Below are positions 33,520 to 45,480 of a DNA stretch of 64,000 bases, piece by piece. The stretch's first letter is position 1, and each line of letters begins with the position of its first letter. The notes beneath the pieces were generated by a model. It saw only the letters and a program-made list of their open reading frames with translations. It made no database searches and was not told where the DNA came from. The stretch comes from Mytilus galloprovincialis (lineage: Eukaryota; Mollusca; Bivalvia; Mytilida; Mytilidae). The translations under genes and the position numbers were made by a program. The stretch spans positions 96,119,743 through 96,183,742 of the forward strand of contig NC_134839.1 of assembly GCF_965363235.1 (NCBI RefSeq), written 5' to 3'.

Positions 33520-35620
33520 TATACGACCGCAAAAATTTTAATTTTTTGGTCGTATATTGCTATCACGTTGGCGTCGTCGTCTGCGTCGGCGTCGTCGTCG
33601 TCGTCCGAATACTTTTAGTTTTCGCACTCTAACTTTAGTAAAAGTGAATAGAAATCAATGAAATTTTAACACAAGGTTTATGACCACAAAAGGAAGGTTG
33701 GGATTGATTTTGGGAGTTTTGGTCCCAACATTTTAGGAATTAGGGGCCAAAAAGGGCCCAAATAAGCATTTTCTTGGTTTTCGCACTATAACTTTAGTTT
33801 AAGTGAATAGAAATCTATGAAATTTTGACACAAGGTTTATGACCACAAAAGAAAGGTTGGGATTGATTTTGGGAGTTTTGGTTCCAACTGTTTAGGAATT
33901 AAGGGCCAAAAAAGGGCCCAAATAAACATTATTCTTGGTTTTCGCACAATAACTTTAGTATAAGTAAATAGAAATCAATGAAATTTTAACACAAGGTTTA
34001 TGACCACTAAAGGAAGGTTGGGTTTGATTTTGGGAGTTTTGGTCCTAACAGTTTAGGAATAAAGGGCCCAAAGGGTCCAAAATTGAACTTTGTGTGATTT
34101 CATCAAAAATTGAATAATTGGGGTTCTTTGATATGCCGAATCTAACTATGTATGTAGATTCTTAATTTTTGGTCCCGTTTTCAAATTGGTCTACATTAAG
34201 GTCCAAAGGGTCCAAAATTAAACTTAGTTTGATTTTAACAAAAATTGAATCCTTGGGGTTCTTTGATATGCTGAATTTAAAAATGTACTTAGATTTTTAA
34301 TTATTGGCCTAGTTTTCAAGTTGGTCCAAATGGGGGTCCAAAATTAAACTTTGTTTGATTTGATCAAAAATTGAATAAATGGGTTCTTTGATATGCCAAA
34401 TCTAACTGTGTATGTAGATTCTTAATTTTTGGTCCAGTTTTCAAATTGGTCTACATTAAGGTCCAAAGGGTCCAAAATTAAACTAAGTTTGATTTTAACA
34501 AAAATTAAATTCTTGGGCTTATTTGATATGCTTTATCTAAATATGTACTTTGATTTTTGATTATGGGCCCAGTTTTCAAGTTGGTCCAAATCAGGATTCC
34601 ATATCAAGTATTGTGCAATAGCAAGAAATTTTCAATTGCACAGTATTGCACAATAGCAAGAAATATCTAATTGCACAATATTGTGCAATAGCAATTAATT
34701 TTCAATTGGAGTTATCTTTCTTTGTATAGAATAGTAGTTGATAATATATGTTGGAAATTTGCCAGACATGACTATGATGTCATTTTCTATTTTTATTTGC
34801 CAATAACTTTATGTAAATAACTTCATTGGAAATTTGCCAATATAAAATGTTGCTGATGAAGCTTTTTTTCCTTATCTTATCTAAAATGTTTTTAGATAAT
34901 GTATGTTGGACATTTGCCAGACATGACTATGATGTCATTTTCTATTTTTATTTGCCAATAACTTTATGTAAATAACTTCATTGGAAATTTGCCACTATAA
35001 AATGTTGCTGATGAAGTTTTTTTTATTGTTTTATACAATAAACAATGTATATTCACTTTTACTACCAACCAATCTTTACCATTCAGTGATAACAAGCACT
35101 TTATTTTACATTTTAATATTTTATGATGTATTTAAAAGAGTAGTTATTGTTGCAAACTCCATTAGAAATTTGAATTGATATCAGTTTTGGAAAAAGGGAA
35201 GCGGGGATGTGAAAAAAAAGGGGGGGGGGGTTAATTTTTCTCATTTCAGATTTCATAAATAAAAAGAAAATTTCTTCAAACATTTTTTTGAAAGGATTAA
35301 TATTCAACAGCATAGTGAATTGCTCAAAGGCAAAAAAAAACCTTTTAAGTTCATTAGACCACATTCATTCTGTGTCAGAAACCTATGCTGTGTCAACTAT
35401 TTAATTTTAGATTTAAAAAGTTTGAAGAAGAAATCTTTAATTGATTTGTAAAATCTTGACATTTGTTTTGTGTAAAAAAAAACCATGTAATGTCAAAAAT
35501 TTGATCACAATCCAAATTCAGAGCTGTATCACGCTTGAATGTTTTGTCCATACTTGCCCCAACTGTTCAGGGTTCGACCTCTGCGGTCGTATAAAGCTGC
35601 GCCCTGCGGAGCACCTGGTT
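33520..35620 (+). mobile_element. Family C element, copy 3 (full length, 2.1 kb)
   Basis: TATACGACCGC at 33520-33530 and GCGGTCGTATA at 35583-35593, followed by the conserved AAGCTGCGCCCTGCGGAGCA end. It has three 161-bp units rather than four, the ATTGTGCAATAGCAAG cluster (34606-34695), and a 159-bp tandem duplication (34739-34868 and 34898-35025, sharing TTTGCCAGACATGACTATGA). A G-run follows at 35219. Confidence 0.8.
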
Positions 35621-35739
35621 GGTTTATGCCAGCTTTGTTGATTAATGCCTCATAAACTTTAATTAATGAAGAAGCTGAAAAAACATGATCTAGCTAAGTG
35701 ACACCATCACTGAATTAGATTGAGGCTAATTATTGTGTT

Positions 35740-36107
35740 ATTTTTTTTGGAAAAAGGAAGGGGGGGAGAAAAAAAATGGGGGACAAATTTTTTCTCATTT
35801 CAGATTTCAGAAATAAAAAAGAAAATTTCTTCAATTTTTTTTTTTTTTTGGGGGGGGGGGGATGTTAATTGGCAACAGCATAGACTAGTGTTATGCACAA
35901 AAACAAAATATTGAATATAAATTCTAATCATAACCAATTCTAAGTTCTTTGACCACAGTTATTCTCTGTCAGATATCTATTATGTGTCAAATATTTAATT
36001 ACAATCCAAATTTAGACCTGTATCAAGTGGGAATGTTGTGTCCATTTTTTCCCCAAATGCACAGGGTTGGACCTCTGCTATCGTATCCAACTGTGCTCGG
36101 CGAAGCA
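35740..36107 (+). repeat. Family C element, 3' fragment (copy 5, diverged)
   Basis: TTGGAAAAAGGAAGGGGG, TCATTTCAGATTTCAGAAAT, TGTGTCAAATATTTAATTAC and GTTGGACCTCTGCTATCGTA parallel 35185-35620 of copy 3 with clear divergence. Confidence 0.65.
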
Positions 36108-36119
36108 ATTTATTTTATT

Positions 36120-36435
36120 TTAAGATAAATACATAAATAATGAAATAGAAAGTTTAGTTAAGACCTCAGTTGTAGATGGTTATATCAATAACTTTCAAAC
36201 TAGCCATCATGGCATTTTATCAGCTTGTTATTTTTGAAAATAAGAATTTATGAATTTAAAAAAAACATATCTGTCAGATAAATGTAACTGCATACAGTTC
36301 AAAATGTGGATATCATTCTTTGTGCCATTCAACTGTTCCTTATGTCGTAACTACAATCCCCTTCCCTTTTCACAAATGTGACCTAACAAATTATTTACAG
36401 GATTTGTAATAACATGAGCAACATAACGTGCCTCA
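36120..36435. other. Intergenic, nothing recognised
   Basis: AT-rich with no supported exon. Confidence 0.35.
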
Positions 36436-36439
36436 TGTG

Positions 36440-36600
36440 GAGCAGGATCTGCTTATCCTTCCAGAGTACCTGAGATCACCCCCATTTTTTGTTGGGGTTC
36501 TTGTTGCTTTGTCTTTATCTGTTGTGTCTAGTGTACTATTATTTGTCTGTGTGTCTTTTTCTATTTTAGCCATGGCGTTTTTTTTTTTGTTTTTTTTTTA
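36440..36600 (+). repeat. Dispersed repeat family K, copy 1
   Basis: GGGGTTCTTGTTGCTTTGTC, GTTGTGTCTAGTGTACTATT and TCTATTTTAGCCATGGCG resemble 60330-60450 (GGGGTTCGTGTCTTTATG, TTGTGTCGTGTGTACTGTTA, ATTTTAGCCATGGTG). The minisatellite at 36601 grows out of its end. Confidence 0.6.
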
Positions 36601-36980
36601 TCTATGAGTTTGACTGTCCCTCTGGTATCTTTCCCCTCTTTTTTTTATCTATGAGTTTGACTGTCCCTCTGGTATCTTTCCCCTCTTTTTTTTTTATCTA
36701 TGAGTTTGACTGTCCCTCTGGTATCTTTCCCCTCTTTTTTTTTATCTATGAGTTTGACTGTCCCTCTGGTATCTTTCCCCTCTTTTTTTTTTATCTATGA
36801 GTTTGACTGTCCCTCTGGTATCTTTCCCCTCTTTTTTTTATCTATGAGTTTGACTGTCCCTCTGGTATCTTTCCCCTCTTTTTTTTTATCTATGAGTTTG
36901 ACTGTCCCTCTGGTATCTTTCCCCTCTTTTTTTTTTATCTATGAGTTTGACTGTCCCTCTGGTATCTTTCCCCTCTTTTG
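36601..36980 (+). repeat. 48-bp minisatellite, 8 copies
   Basis: Units TCTATGAGTTTGACTGTCCC + TCTGGTATCTTTCCCCTC + T-run start at 36601, 36648, 36697, 36745, 36794, 36841, 36889 and 36938. Length varies by 47-49 only through the T-run, as in replication slippage. The frame at 36700-37014 is an artefact. Confidence 0.97.
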
Positions 36981-37099
36981 CCTGTCAACACCTCATATTT
37001 TTATTTATAGCTAATTCCATACAAGAGTGCACACAATGAGTTGTCTTGCCTGCTTTAATTATCATGATTGAATTTATGTTATTTGGGTGTAATACTAAA

Positions 37100-37920
37100 A
37101 GGTTTACTATCAGTTTAAAATATATTCAACATGATCAATGTAAATGAGGTTAAGGTCAGATGTACTCTGCTAGTCAAACATACACTTGACAATAGTACCA
37201 TACACTATAAAATATAGTTAACTTAATAGTATTGCTTATGCAACAGAGAGATAGACCTGATATTAAAATTGAACATTGACCAAGGAACCATGAAAATGAG
37301 GTGAAGGTTGGATAAACCTTGCTGACAACATATACACCATGCAATTATTCTTTACACCAATTATAGTTGACCCACTGCAGAAATTATCTGAATAACAGAC
37401 AAAGTTTTGAAAACTGGACATTGACCGATGAACTATGAAAAGGAGGTCAAGGTCAGCTTAACTTGCCAGACCCAAAAGTACTAACAATCTTCCTATACCC
37501 CAAATATAGTTGACCTATTGCTTATAGTGATTGATAATCAAACAAAACAATGAATCCCTGACATTTACAAATGAAACATGAAATTAAGGTCAAGGCCTGA
37601 TGAATCCTGCAAAACCGACACTTACATAATTCAATCAATGTATACACAAAATAAAGTTAACCTATAGCTTATATTTTCTGACAAATAAGACCAAATGAGA
37701 AAAAAAAATATTGAACAATGAAAATGAGGTCAAGGTAAGATGAAACCAGTTCATCCTACAATCATTCAATACACCAAATATAGACGACATATCGCTTATA
37801 GTATCCAAGATAAGGAGACATCAAATTAATTTTGATCACTGAACCATGCAATGAGGCTGTATCAGGTGAATCATGTCAGACAGACATGAAGACTGCAAGG
37901 AACCAATATTAACAATAGTC
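37100..37920 (+). repeat. Degenerate tandem repeat, about 145-bp period
   Basis: The motif ATGAGGTCAAGGTCAG or a variant sits near 37146, 37298, 37443, 37586, 37726 and 37853 (spacing 152, 145, 143, 140, 127). Between them ACACCAAATATAGTTGACC and GCTTATAGTAT-like text recurs. Old array, each unit well diverged. Confidence 0.8.
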
Positions 37921-38694
37921 ATCCTATTACTTAATATAAGAGAGAAATTCAAAATTTATTTCAAGTAGTGACCAACTAATTAAAATGATGTCAAAGACAA
38001 TTGAATTATGAGGGCAGAAACTATGCAACATAAAACATCTGAATAAGAGGTTTGAAGCATCCACATCTACTTCCTCTTGAAATATTAAGCTTTAAACCAA
38101 TAGTTTATGCCATTGAGTCATTGACACCACCTGTTTATAATCCCTTTCCAGCATTCTGCAACCTTCTTCACAGAAGACAATAACTAGTAGTTTTTCAGAG
38201 TTAGATGTGCATACCACGGACTGCTAGTATGTACATCGTAGCTTCATGTTGGGTAACATGGGTAAGGAATACTATGTCAAATAATTTGAAATGTATTTTA
38301 ATGGGTTCATATTAATGCCTATGATATTTTTTTGTCTAGTCTTAATTTTATTGGATATTATGTGGTATGATGTAGGTTTTAAGTCATATGTTAGTTGAAG
38401 ATAAGCACATGCTTAAAGGAAACACAAAGTTTTATTGTTTTTATTGCACCACATAAAACATTTGGAAAATCTAATCCATTTCTTCTGTTTTGTACCTGCC
38501 ATGGGCAACTCATGTAGACATTGATCTGCACCCTGAACATTGGTGATATCACCCAAGGTTTTTGGTGGGTCTAGGGTTGTTCAGTCTGGAGTTTTCTAAA
38601 AGTGCTAAAGGGAGTGGTATTACTTTTATTCAACTATGTTTAATTATCCATATGGTGTCTTCAATCTCTTTGTATTGTACTACATTAAATCATA
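37921..38694. other. Intergenic, nothing recognised
   Basis: No exon or confident repeat. Confidence 0.35.
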
Positions 38695-39539
38695 AACCAG
38701 ATGCTCCGCAGGGCGCAGCTTTATATGACCGCAGAGGATAAACCCTGAACAGTTGGGGCAAGTATGGACACAACATTTAAGCTTAATACAGCTCTGAATT
38801 TGGATTGTGATTAAATAGTTGATACAACATAGGTTTCTGACACAGAATGAATGTGGTCTAAGAACTTAAACTTAAAAACTTAAATTTTTTAAATTGGACA
38901 TTTACCTATTATGGTCCAATATCCAAAATCTAAATACATGGTTAGATTCAGCATATCATAGAAAGAATTCAATTTTTGATGAAATCAAATAATGTTCAAT
39001 TTTAGACCTTTTAAGACCTCAATGTGGACCAATTTGATAACCGGGCCCAAATATTAAAAATCTAAATACATAGTTAGATTCAGCATATTGAAGAACCCCA
39101 TATATTCAAATTTTGTTGAAATCAAACAAAGTTTAATTTTGGACCCTGATTTGGACCAACTTGAAAACTGGGCCCATATTCCTAAACTGTTGGGACAACA
39201 ACTCCCAAAATCAATCCCAATCTTCCTTTTGTGGTCATAAACCTTATGTTAAAATTTCATAGATTTCTCTTTACTTATACTAAAATTATTGTGCGAAAAC
39301 CAAGAAAAATGTTTATTTGGGCCCTTTTTGGCCCCTAATTCCTAAACTGTTGGGACCAAAACTCCCAAAATCAATCCCAACCTTCCTTTTATGGTCATAA
39401 ACCTTGTGTATAAATTTCATAGATTTCTATTTACTTATACTAAAGTTATAGTGTGAAAACAAAATGTCTTCGGACGACAACGACGCCAACGTCATACCAA
39501 TATACGACCAAAACATTTTCAATTTTTGCGGTCGTATAA
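38695..39539 (-). mobile_element. Family C element, copy 4 (short form, inverted)
   Basis: Starts AACCAGATGCTCCGCAGGGC + GCAGCTTTATATGACCGC and ends TTTTTGCGGTCGTATAA, so both family ends are present in 0.85 kb. About two 161-bp units and two of the shorter units remain and the AT-rich middle is largely gone. It ends 300 bp from the cytochrome c stop. The small frames at 39427-39664 run across its end. Confidence 0.75.
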
Positions 39540-39656
39540 GAATAGCTGTTTTCACATTCATTTTATTGGAAAATCCAGTCATGCTTGAAATGGCTTTGCT
39601 ACTGATAACGATTCTCATATTCAAAATTAAAAACATCATAGGCTGGCATCAAATAC

Positions 39657-39662
39657 TTTATT
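39657..39662 (-). terminator. Candidate poly(A) signal of cytochrome c
   Basis: AATAAA on the minus strand, about 176 bp past the stop codon. Chosen by position; the sequence is AT-rich so others could serve. Confidence 0.35.
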
Positions 39663-39837
39663 AAAAACTCAATATTCAACCATATGGTGTTTTAAAAACT
39701 TTAAAAACAATGCTACTGATCAACAAAATACGACTGTTTATCAATGTGTAAACCAGACACACAGAGTTAATGATGTTTGGATGTACATGTTAAGAATCCA
39801 TAAATAAATGTTTTAAAAAATCCTAAAATGAGTATAA

Positions 39838-42800
39838 TCAATCCTTGCTTTCTGACTCAATGTATGCTATAAGATGAGCTCGTTCTTGTGGTTTCTTTAA
39901 TCCAGCAAATATCATCTTGGTTCCTGGGATGTATTTTTTTGGGTTTTCCAGGTAGATAAACAATGTGTCTTTTGCCCATGTGATTCCTGAAAAAAAAATA
40001 AAAATCATGAGCACATAAAATTTTATCATTTAAAGGATAATTATAATTAAATGATCATTCTAATTGTTCTTAAAATTTTCAGTTGATATTTTTCGTTCTT
40101 TTTGTTAGTTGTTTTATGTGCTTTGTGTCAGTCTAATGAGTCAAGATTTTTCAAATGAATTTTACAAAGCTTTCTTATATTGTGCTTTTAGCTTTATTTA
40201 GTCTGTTACACACCTATTCTTTGTTATAAAGTTGGTTGAGCACTCACTAACACGTTTAACCCTGCCACATTGTGAATGTGCCTGTCAAAGTAAAGAGTTT
40301 GGATTTTTCATTGTTTTTATGCCCCACCTACGATAGTAGAGGGGCATTATGTTTTCTGGTCTGTGCCTCCATTTGTCCGTTCATTCGTTCGTCCGTCTGT
40401 GCGTCCGTTCGCTTCAGGTTAAAGTTTTTGGTCAAGGTAGTTTTTGAAGAAGTTGAAGTCCAATCAACTTGAAACTTAGTACACATGTTCCCCACGATAT
40501 GATCTTTCACAGATTGTCATGTCATGCCTTTAATATGTATGGGAATACTAAATTTATGTCTGAACCACAAGTGGTATCACAGTATAAATACCTTTTGATT
40601 TGTTGGCATCTGTGTAAGGAAATCCAGGTGCTTGTCCAGTTTTCCTGCCAATCAGTCCATGTAAATTTGGTCCAACTTTGTGCTTTCCACCCTTTTCTAT
40701 TGTATGGCACTGTTTACATTTCTGTACAAAGATTTTCTTTCCCTTTTCTGCATCTCCTGCTGGTATGTCTGCCCTGAAAGTAAAAATAAAATAAAAATAG
40801 AATTCACCTCAAGCTCAGTACGTAAATTCTATGAGTAAGATAAATAAATGCAAGAAAGTCTAATCAAGTCTTCTCTATCCAAATATTCCTAAGACACCTC
40901 TCCTGTTTTAGTTGGAACAGATTAAATAACCAAACTTTCAAAAGTATTGGCAATAAATGGAAAACAATTCACAATTGAAGATTCTTTTGAAAAGTATGGT
41001 TCTCTTGGTGTCAGTGATATTGTTGGCTTTTTTCAAAACTACCTCTACCCTTTTTTATTGGGAAAATATGCGTCATTTTCATCAAATTGGGAAATTTAAA
41101 ATAAACCATGAATTTGACTGAAACTTTAATTTACAGACCCATTTTCAAGATTCAAACCCTGCTTTAAAATAAGTCTCCATTTTGTGAGTGATGATACATA
41201 AATAGACCCTCAAATGTGCACATATAGTCATTTTAGGAAAGAAAATTGTTTAAATGAGTGTTTTTCATTTTGTATTCATGCACAATTACTACTGAGACTG
41301 CACTGTTTGGGTAAAAATTGTCATTTTGGGAATAATTTTAAGCCATTTTTTTTTCAAATTGGGATTTTTCTCCAGGGGAAAAAGCCTTTATTCTCCCATA
41401 ATTTAAGGCAAACAATATCACTGGGTGTACTTATTTAACCCAGCCGCATTATTCTGTTTGTATGTGCCTGTCCCAAGCCAGGAGCCTGTAGTTTAGTGGT
41501 TGTCGTTTGTTTATGGGTTACATAATTGTTTTCTGTTCATTTTTTGTATGTAAATTAGGCCTTTCTCATTTGAATTGTTGTACATTGACATTTCGGGCCC
41601 TTTAAAGGTCACTACAAAAATTTATGCTCATTGTTCAAGGCCATATGACCTGTAGTTGTTAATTTCTGTGCCATTTGATCTATTGTGGAGATTCGTCTCA
41701 TTGGCAGTCATACCATATTTTTTTTACATTTTATGACTACCGTAGTCAAACCTCAAATTTTGCTGAGTTCAGTAATGATGAAGTAAATATCAGACATAAG
41801 TTAACCATGACTGGATGTGCTGTGAAACACTATGCATGAAACTTAAGTCTTGTCAGTTTAAAAGGTATGTAAACATGTTACAGGCATTAACTGGTCAGGC
41901 TATTCAATTGTATTCAGCCTACATGTACATGTAAATATAGGCTGAGCCATATTTGTAAGATTTTTATAGTTTGTCTTACGTTGTATGTTACATATTGTTC
42001 CATGTTCTGGGGTTCGCTTGGCACCAACAAACATAATTACATGATTTACCAGGCCACATTCAGTAGCTTATGTGCAGTCCCAAGACATGAGCATACTTTA
42101 TTCAGTGGTAGTCATTAGTTACTGTACTGTATATTATATATTTTATTTATTGTTTTGAACATGATGTTACATTTTATCATTTGAATTGTTTAACTTTGTC
42201 CTATCCAGGACTTATAAAGCTTGCTAACCAGTATGGATTTTTGCTCTTGGACAAAGGCTGTATAAAGATCTATAGACTATAAAGTCATTTAGTTTAAATT
42301 TGTATTGGAGAGTCCTGTTGTCTAGTATTAGTATTATAAAATGGCAATCATAACACATTTTCTTAATAATTTATGAGCATTGACCGTGCACACAATTTTA
42401 GAATGAAGCGCAAAACGCTTCATACAAAATGTACTTCGGTCAACGCTTTTACACCCTAATGAAGTTACAAAAACAGGCATTCAATTCTTGGATGTTATTT
42501 TTTATTAATTAAATTGAATTTTGAATCTTACATCATTATGTAATTATTAGCACTTGTCATGACAGTGATGATCTCATTGGTAATCATACAATATTTTCTG
42601 AATGTAAATTTTAATTGAATTTTGAATCTGAACTCATTACATTACATGTATGTAAATTGTAATCCTAACACTTGTGAATGAATGAATCTTTATGCATGTC
42701 ATGACAGTGATGTTCAAAGGAAATTCTCTGGAACTTTAGTCACAGTTGTTTGTTTATCCTCTTATATATAAGCTGTTGTTTTAACATTCGCCGAACATAA

Positions 42801-43028
42801 GTTACACGAGTCGCATGATGAGTGCTACGTGCTTCTACTTAACATGCAATTTTATTTTTTTAAATCGCAGGACATGTCCTTGAAATGTCATACTTCAAAT
42901 TAAGTTGTTACAAATATATTGAATGGAAGAACTTTTTATGAGTACACATATAAGATTAATGAATATCAATAAGTTTCCAAAGAAGTATATAAACTGAAAA
43001 CTACATATAGTAACGCTAATACTTACAT
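39838..43028 (-). CDS. CYCS: Cytochrome c, complete, start codon split by an intron
   Basis: Coding parts: 43028-43027 (A and T of the start codon), 40773-40592, 39986-39838. The product has 110 residues and carries electrons from complex III to complex IV in the intermembrane space; in animals it also triggers apoptosome assembly. Seen: [15 protein letters not shown], haem site [29 protein letters not shown], then [33 protein letters not shown] (axial Met in GTKM) and [13 protein letters not shown]. The intron after ANKSKG falls in the glycine codon that also holds an intron in vertebrate somatic cytochrome c. Exon 1 ends AAAGAAAAT|GTAAGT and exon 2 starts CAG|GGCAGAC, so ATG is made only by splicing. 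An in-frame TAG at 43046-43044 lies just upstream, supporting this start. Confidence 0.97.
40318..40520 (+). repeat. Dispersed repeat family B, copy 1
   Basis: TATGCCCCACCTACGATAGT with a GCCCC...GGGGC hairpin, a run of TCCGT units, then CTTCAGGTTAAAGTTTTTGG, GAAGTTGAAGTCCAATCAAC and GAAACTTAGTACACATGTTC. It matches 47153-47345. It lies in the second intron of cytochrome c, antisense. Confidence 0.75.
41478..41730 (+). repeat. tRNA-like SINE family A, copy 3
   Basis: AGCCTGTAGTTTAGTGGTTG head (A-box-like TAGTTTAGTGG), TTTCGGGCCCTTTAAAGG body, and CTCATTGGCAGTCATACCAT tail. In the first intron of cytochrome c. Confidence 0.65.
42075..42365 (+). repeat. SINE family A, degenerate copy 4
   Basis: CAGTGGTAGTCATTAGTTAC head, CTTATAAAGCTTGCTAACC body, GAGAGTCCTGTTGTCTAG and GGCAATCATAACACAT tail. 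Heavily diverged. Confidence 0.4.
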
Positions 43029-43200
43029 TTTCTTTGCTGTTGTCTACGACTTGGACTTCTGATTCAATGCCGGTTGTAAAAGGATGACCTCATACGTCAC
43101 AATTTGTTGAAGGTCACAGGCGATGCCAAAAATGGAGGGGAATACCGACTCGAATACCTGTTGAAAATCATTAAAATCTAGAATTACTTACTTCAAAAAA
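43029..43200 (-). promoter_or_regulatory. Cytochrome c 5' UTR and promoter side
   Basis: Exon 1 upstream of the split ATG is non-coding in all visible length. The minus strand contains GTGACGTATGAGG at about 43099-43087, a CRE-like TGACGTA half site. CREB sites are known in mammalian cytochrome c promoters, but position relative to the transcription start is unknown here. Confidence 0.4.
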
Positions 43201-44840
43201 CCTATATTAAAACAAAAAATTAGGCCACATATTTTGACATGAAGTATTAAAAAAATAGTCGGATGTGTAATAAAGCAAAATAAAAATCTTTACAAGTTTT
43301 GAAGCTGTTTATCCCCTTAGTACAAAATAGACCTGCCTTTCAATTTTTCTCTCGTACAAACGAGATATACAAAAACGACGAAAAATAAATCCTATTGTTT
43401 TTTTTATGCTATATTTAAAACAAACAATGTCAATGCTGCCGTTTAAAAAATAAATGGAATCGTTATTAACAAGAGTTGTAACTTGTTTCGTAACATCCAA
43501 ATACCGTTTCATAATGTCCGAATACGTAACATGCCATCAACACAATTTTGCCTGCAGACACGTCATATTGCGTCATGATTTTTAAGTTCAAACACCCGAT
43601 AGTTGAAAAGGGGATTGAACAAAAAATAAATTCTATACAAATTATAACGATGGAATTATTTGATACTGATTATTTCTGATAACTTATAAAGTCAAAACGG
43701 CGGCGTGATGGATCTGACGGTAAAGCTTATGACTGTCCGAGTTCCGACATGAGTCTACCGCCAGTTCTGATCAGTTCTTTGCCAGTATATTGGAAAAATA
43801 TGGCTTAGTCCATCTGCTCTTGAAATGCTAAAATGTTATCTTGCGACAAGAAAACAGTGTGCAAACATAAGTCAAAGACTACTCAAAGTATCAGTCAAAT
43901 CATGCAAGATATCTATAAAGGTGTCATAGTCCCGTTCAGGGTCCATGATCTATCATGAGAATAGAATCTTTGATGTTTTTTGTTTAAAATAGAATATTTT
44001 TATTTCCAAAAATTACTGGGCCCATAAAGTCATGAAATCAGATACAATTGACTTACATAATTGGTAACAACAACAATAATAGTCGCATGTTAATATATGT
44101 TTAGTCAGAGACTTGTAGATATATGTCTCTGGTTTAGTATATTAGCATTGGTCAGAATCAGAGCAAAAAAAAAAACATATGATATTGTGAATAAAAAAAA
44201 TAAATACATTACATGCATTCATTCTCAAATCATTTACTTGACTTAGTGTCAGTATTAATACCTGATCTCCTAAATTCAAAACAGACACAAATATAACAGC
44301 CCAGTTTTTCCATAAGAGTTACATTTTCTTAATTGGGTCACTGAAAAGCCATAAAAATTTAGAAGATTTGTTTAAATTTTTAAAATAATAACAATTATTA
44401 GAAATGTATTGGAAAAATCGAACAAAAAATGAAGCTCATCTTCAACTGTACCAAGCGAGCAATTTGAACTAAGACGCTAAGATTTTTCTATATGTTTTTT
44501 TGAATATCTGTCTGTTTCAGTTTTAAAAGAGTGAGCGCTTATTCTTGTCTTTTTTTAAAAAAAATTTCATTTTTAAAACATTTTTTTTTATAGAAAAATA
44601 AGTACCAATCTTCCCCTTTTCCGAGTTAATTGTTTGATACTTCAGTCTATTCCAAAATGTTAGATAACTTTCACATAGTTTATTTTCAACATACTGACAT
44701 AAATAACCAATTGATTGGTCAAAATTAGGCATATTCAATATATCTCTGAATATAATCTATACTAGAGTACCATGTATTTAAATTAGTCTAGAAATATGTA
44801 ATTGTTTACAACATATGAATGCATCAAATAATAATCATTC
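43201..44840. other. Intergenic, nothing recognised
   Basis: AT-rich. The 67- and 71-residue minus-strand frames (43309-43512, 44523-44738) show no domain. AGATATATGTCTCTGG at 44118 matches the tip of the MITE at 8705-9477. Confidence 0.35.
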
Positions 44841-44849
44841 TTTCAAACC

Positions 44850-45480
44850 TCCCAGTCCATGACAATATTTTAACATTGACAAAATCAAGGCAATGATAGG
44901 AACATAAATAGGAAATCTATCAAGCTCTGACATCACAGCTAATATATTACTGGACTATTTGTTTAAACCAAGAATATATTTAGACCACGTATTATTCAAT
45001 GTATCTACACATAACATCTTTCTTTTTGTCAAACACTGTGAATTATATAACTATGCTGATGATAATCTCTCTCTAAATCAGGAATAACTCTGGAATCAGT
45101 GATTTAACCTTTCGAAGAAGATAGATACTCCCGAATACCATTGTTCTCTTTCGACAAAATGCAGGCAAACCCAGAAAAAATCAAGCAATATTGCCAAAGG
45201 TAAAAATAAAACACTCAAAAGATGGGCGTCAACCTTATTGAATTCAACATAAAATGTGACGACGAGGTGAACTTGACTTCAGGCTTTTAACTGAATTTCA
45301 ACACTCACATCTAAAACATCTGTAAAAAAAAAAGCTGCGTAACGCCACAACTAAACGTACTCAAAAGAATCGGCACTTCTTTCACCAGACTTTTTAAACT
45401 GACAATATACAAAGAAAAAAGAAAAAATAGAAGAAAGAGCACTCAGATTAATCATTTTATGACGAATGCAAAAAAATTTA
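44850..45480 (+). mobile_element. Degraded LINE reverse-transcriptase remnant
   Basis: Near 44985-45070 the plus strand reads FNVSTHNIFLFVKH then CELYNYADDNLSLNQ, the catalytic YADD of a LINE RT. Further on KIEERALRLII (near 45430) fits the segment after the core. In-frame stops and frame changes are frequent throughout. Family not resolved. Confidence 0.6.

Noticed and set aside
36700-37014. 104-residue frame with repeated MSLTVPLVSFPSFF
   Set aside because: Translation of the 48-bp minisatellite.
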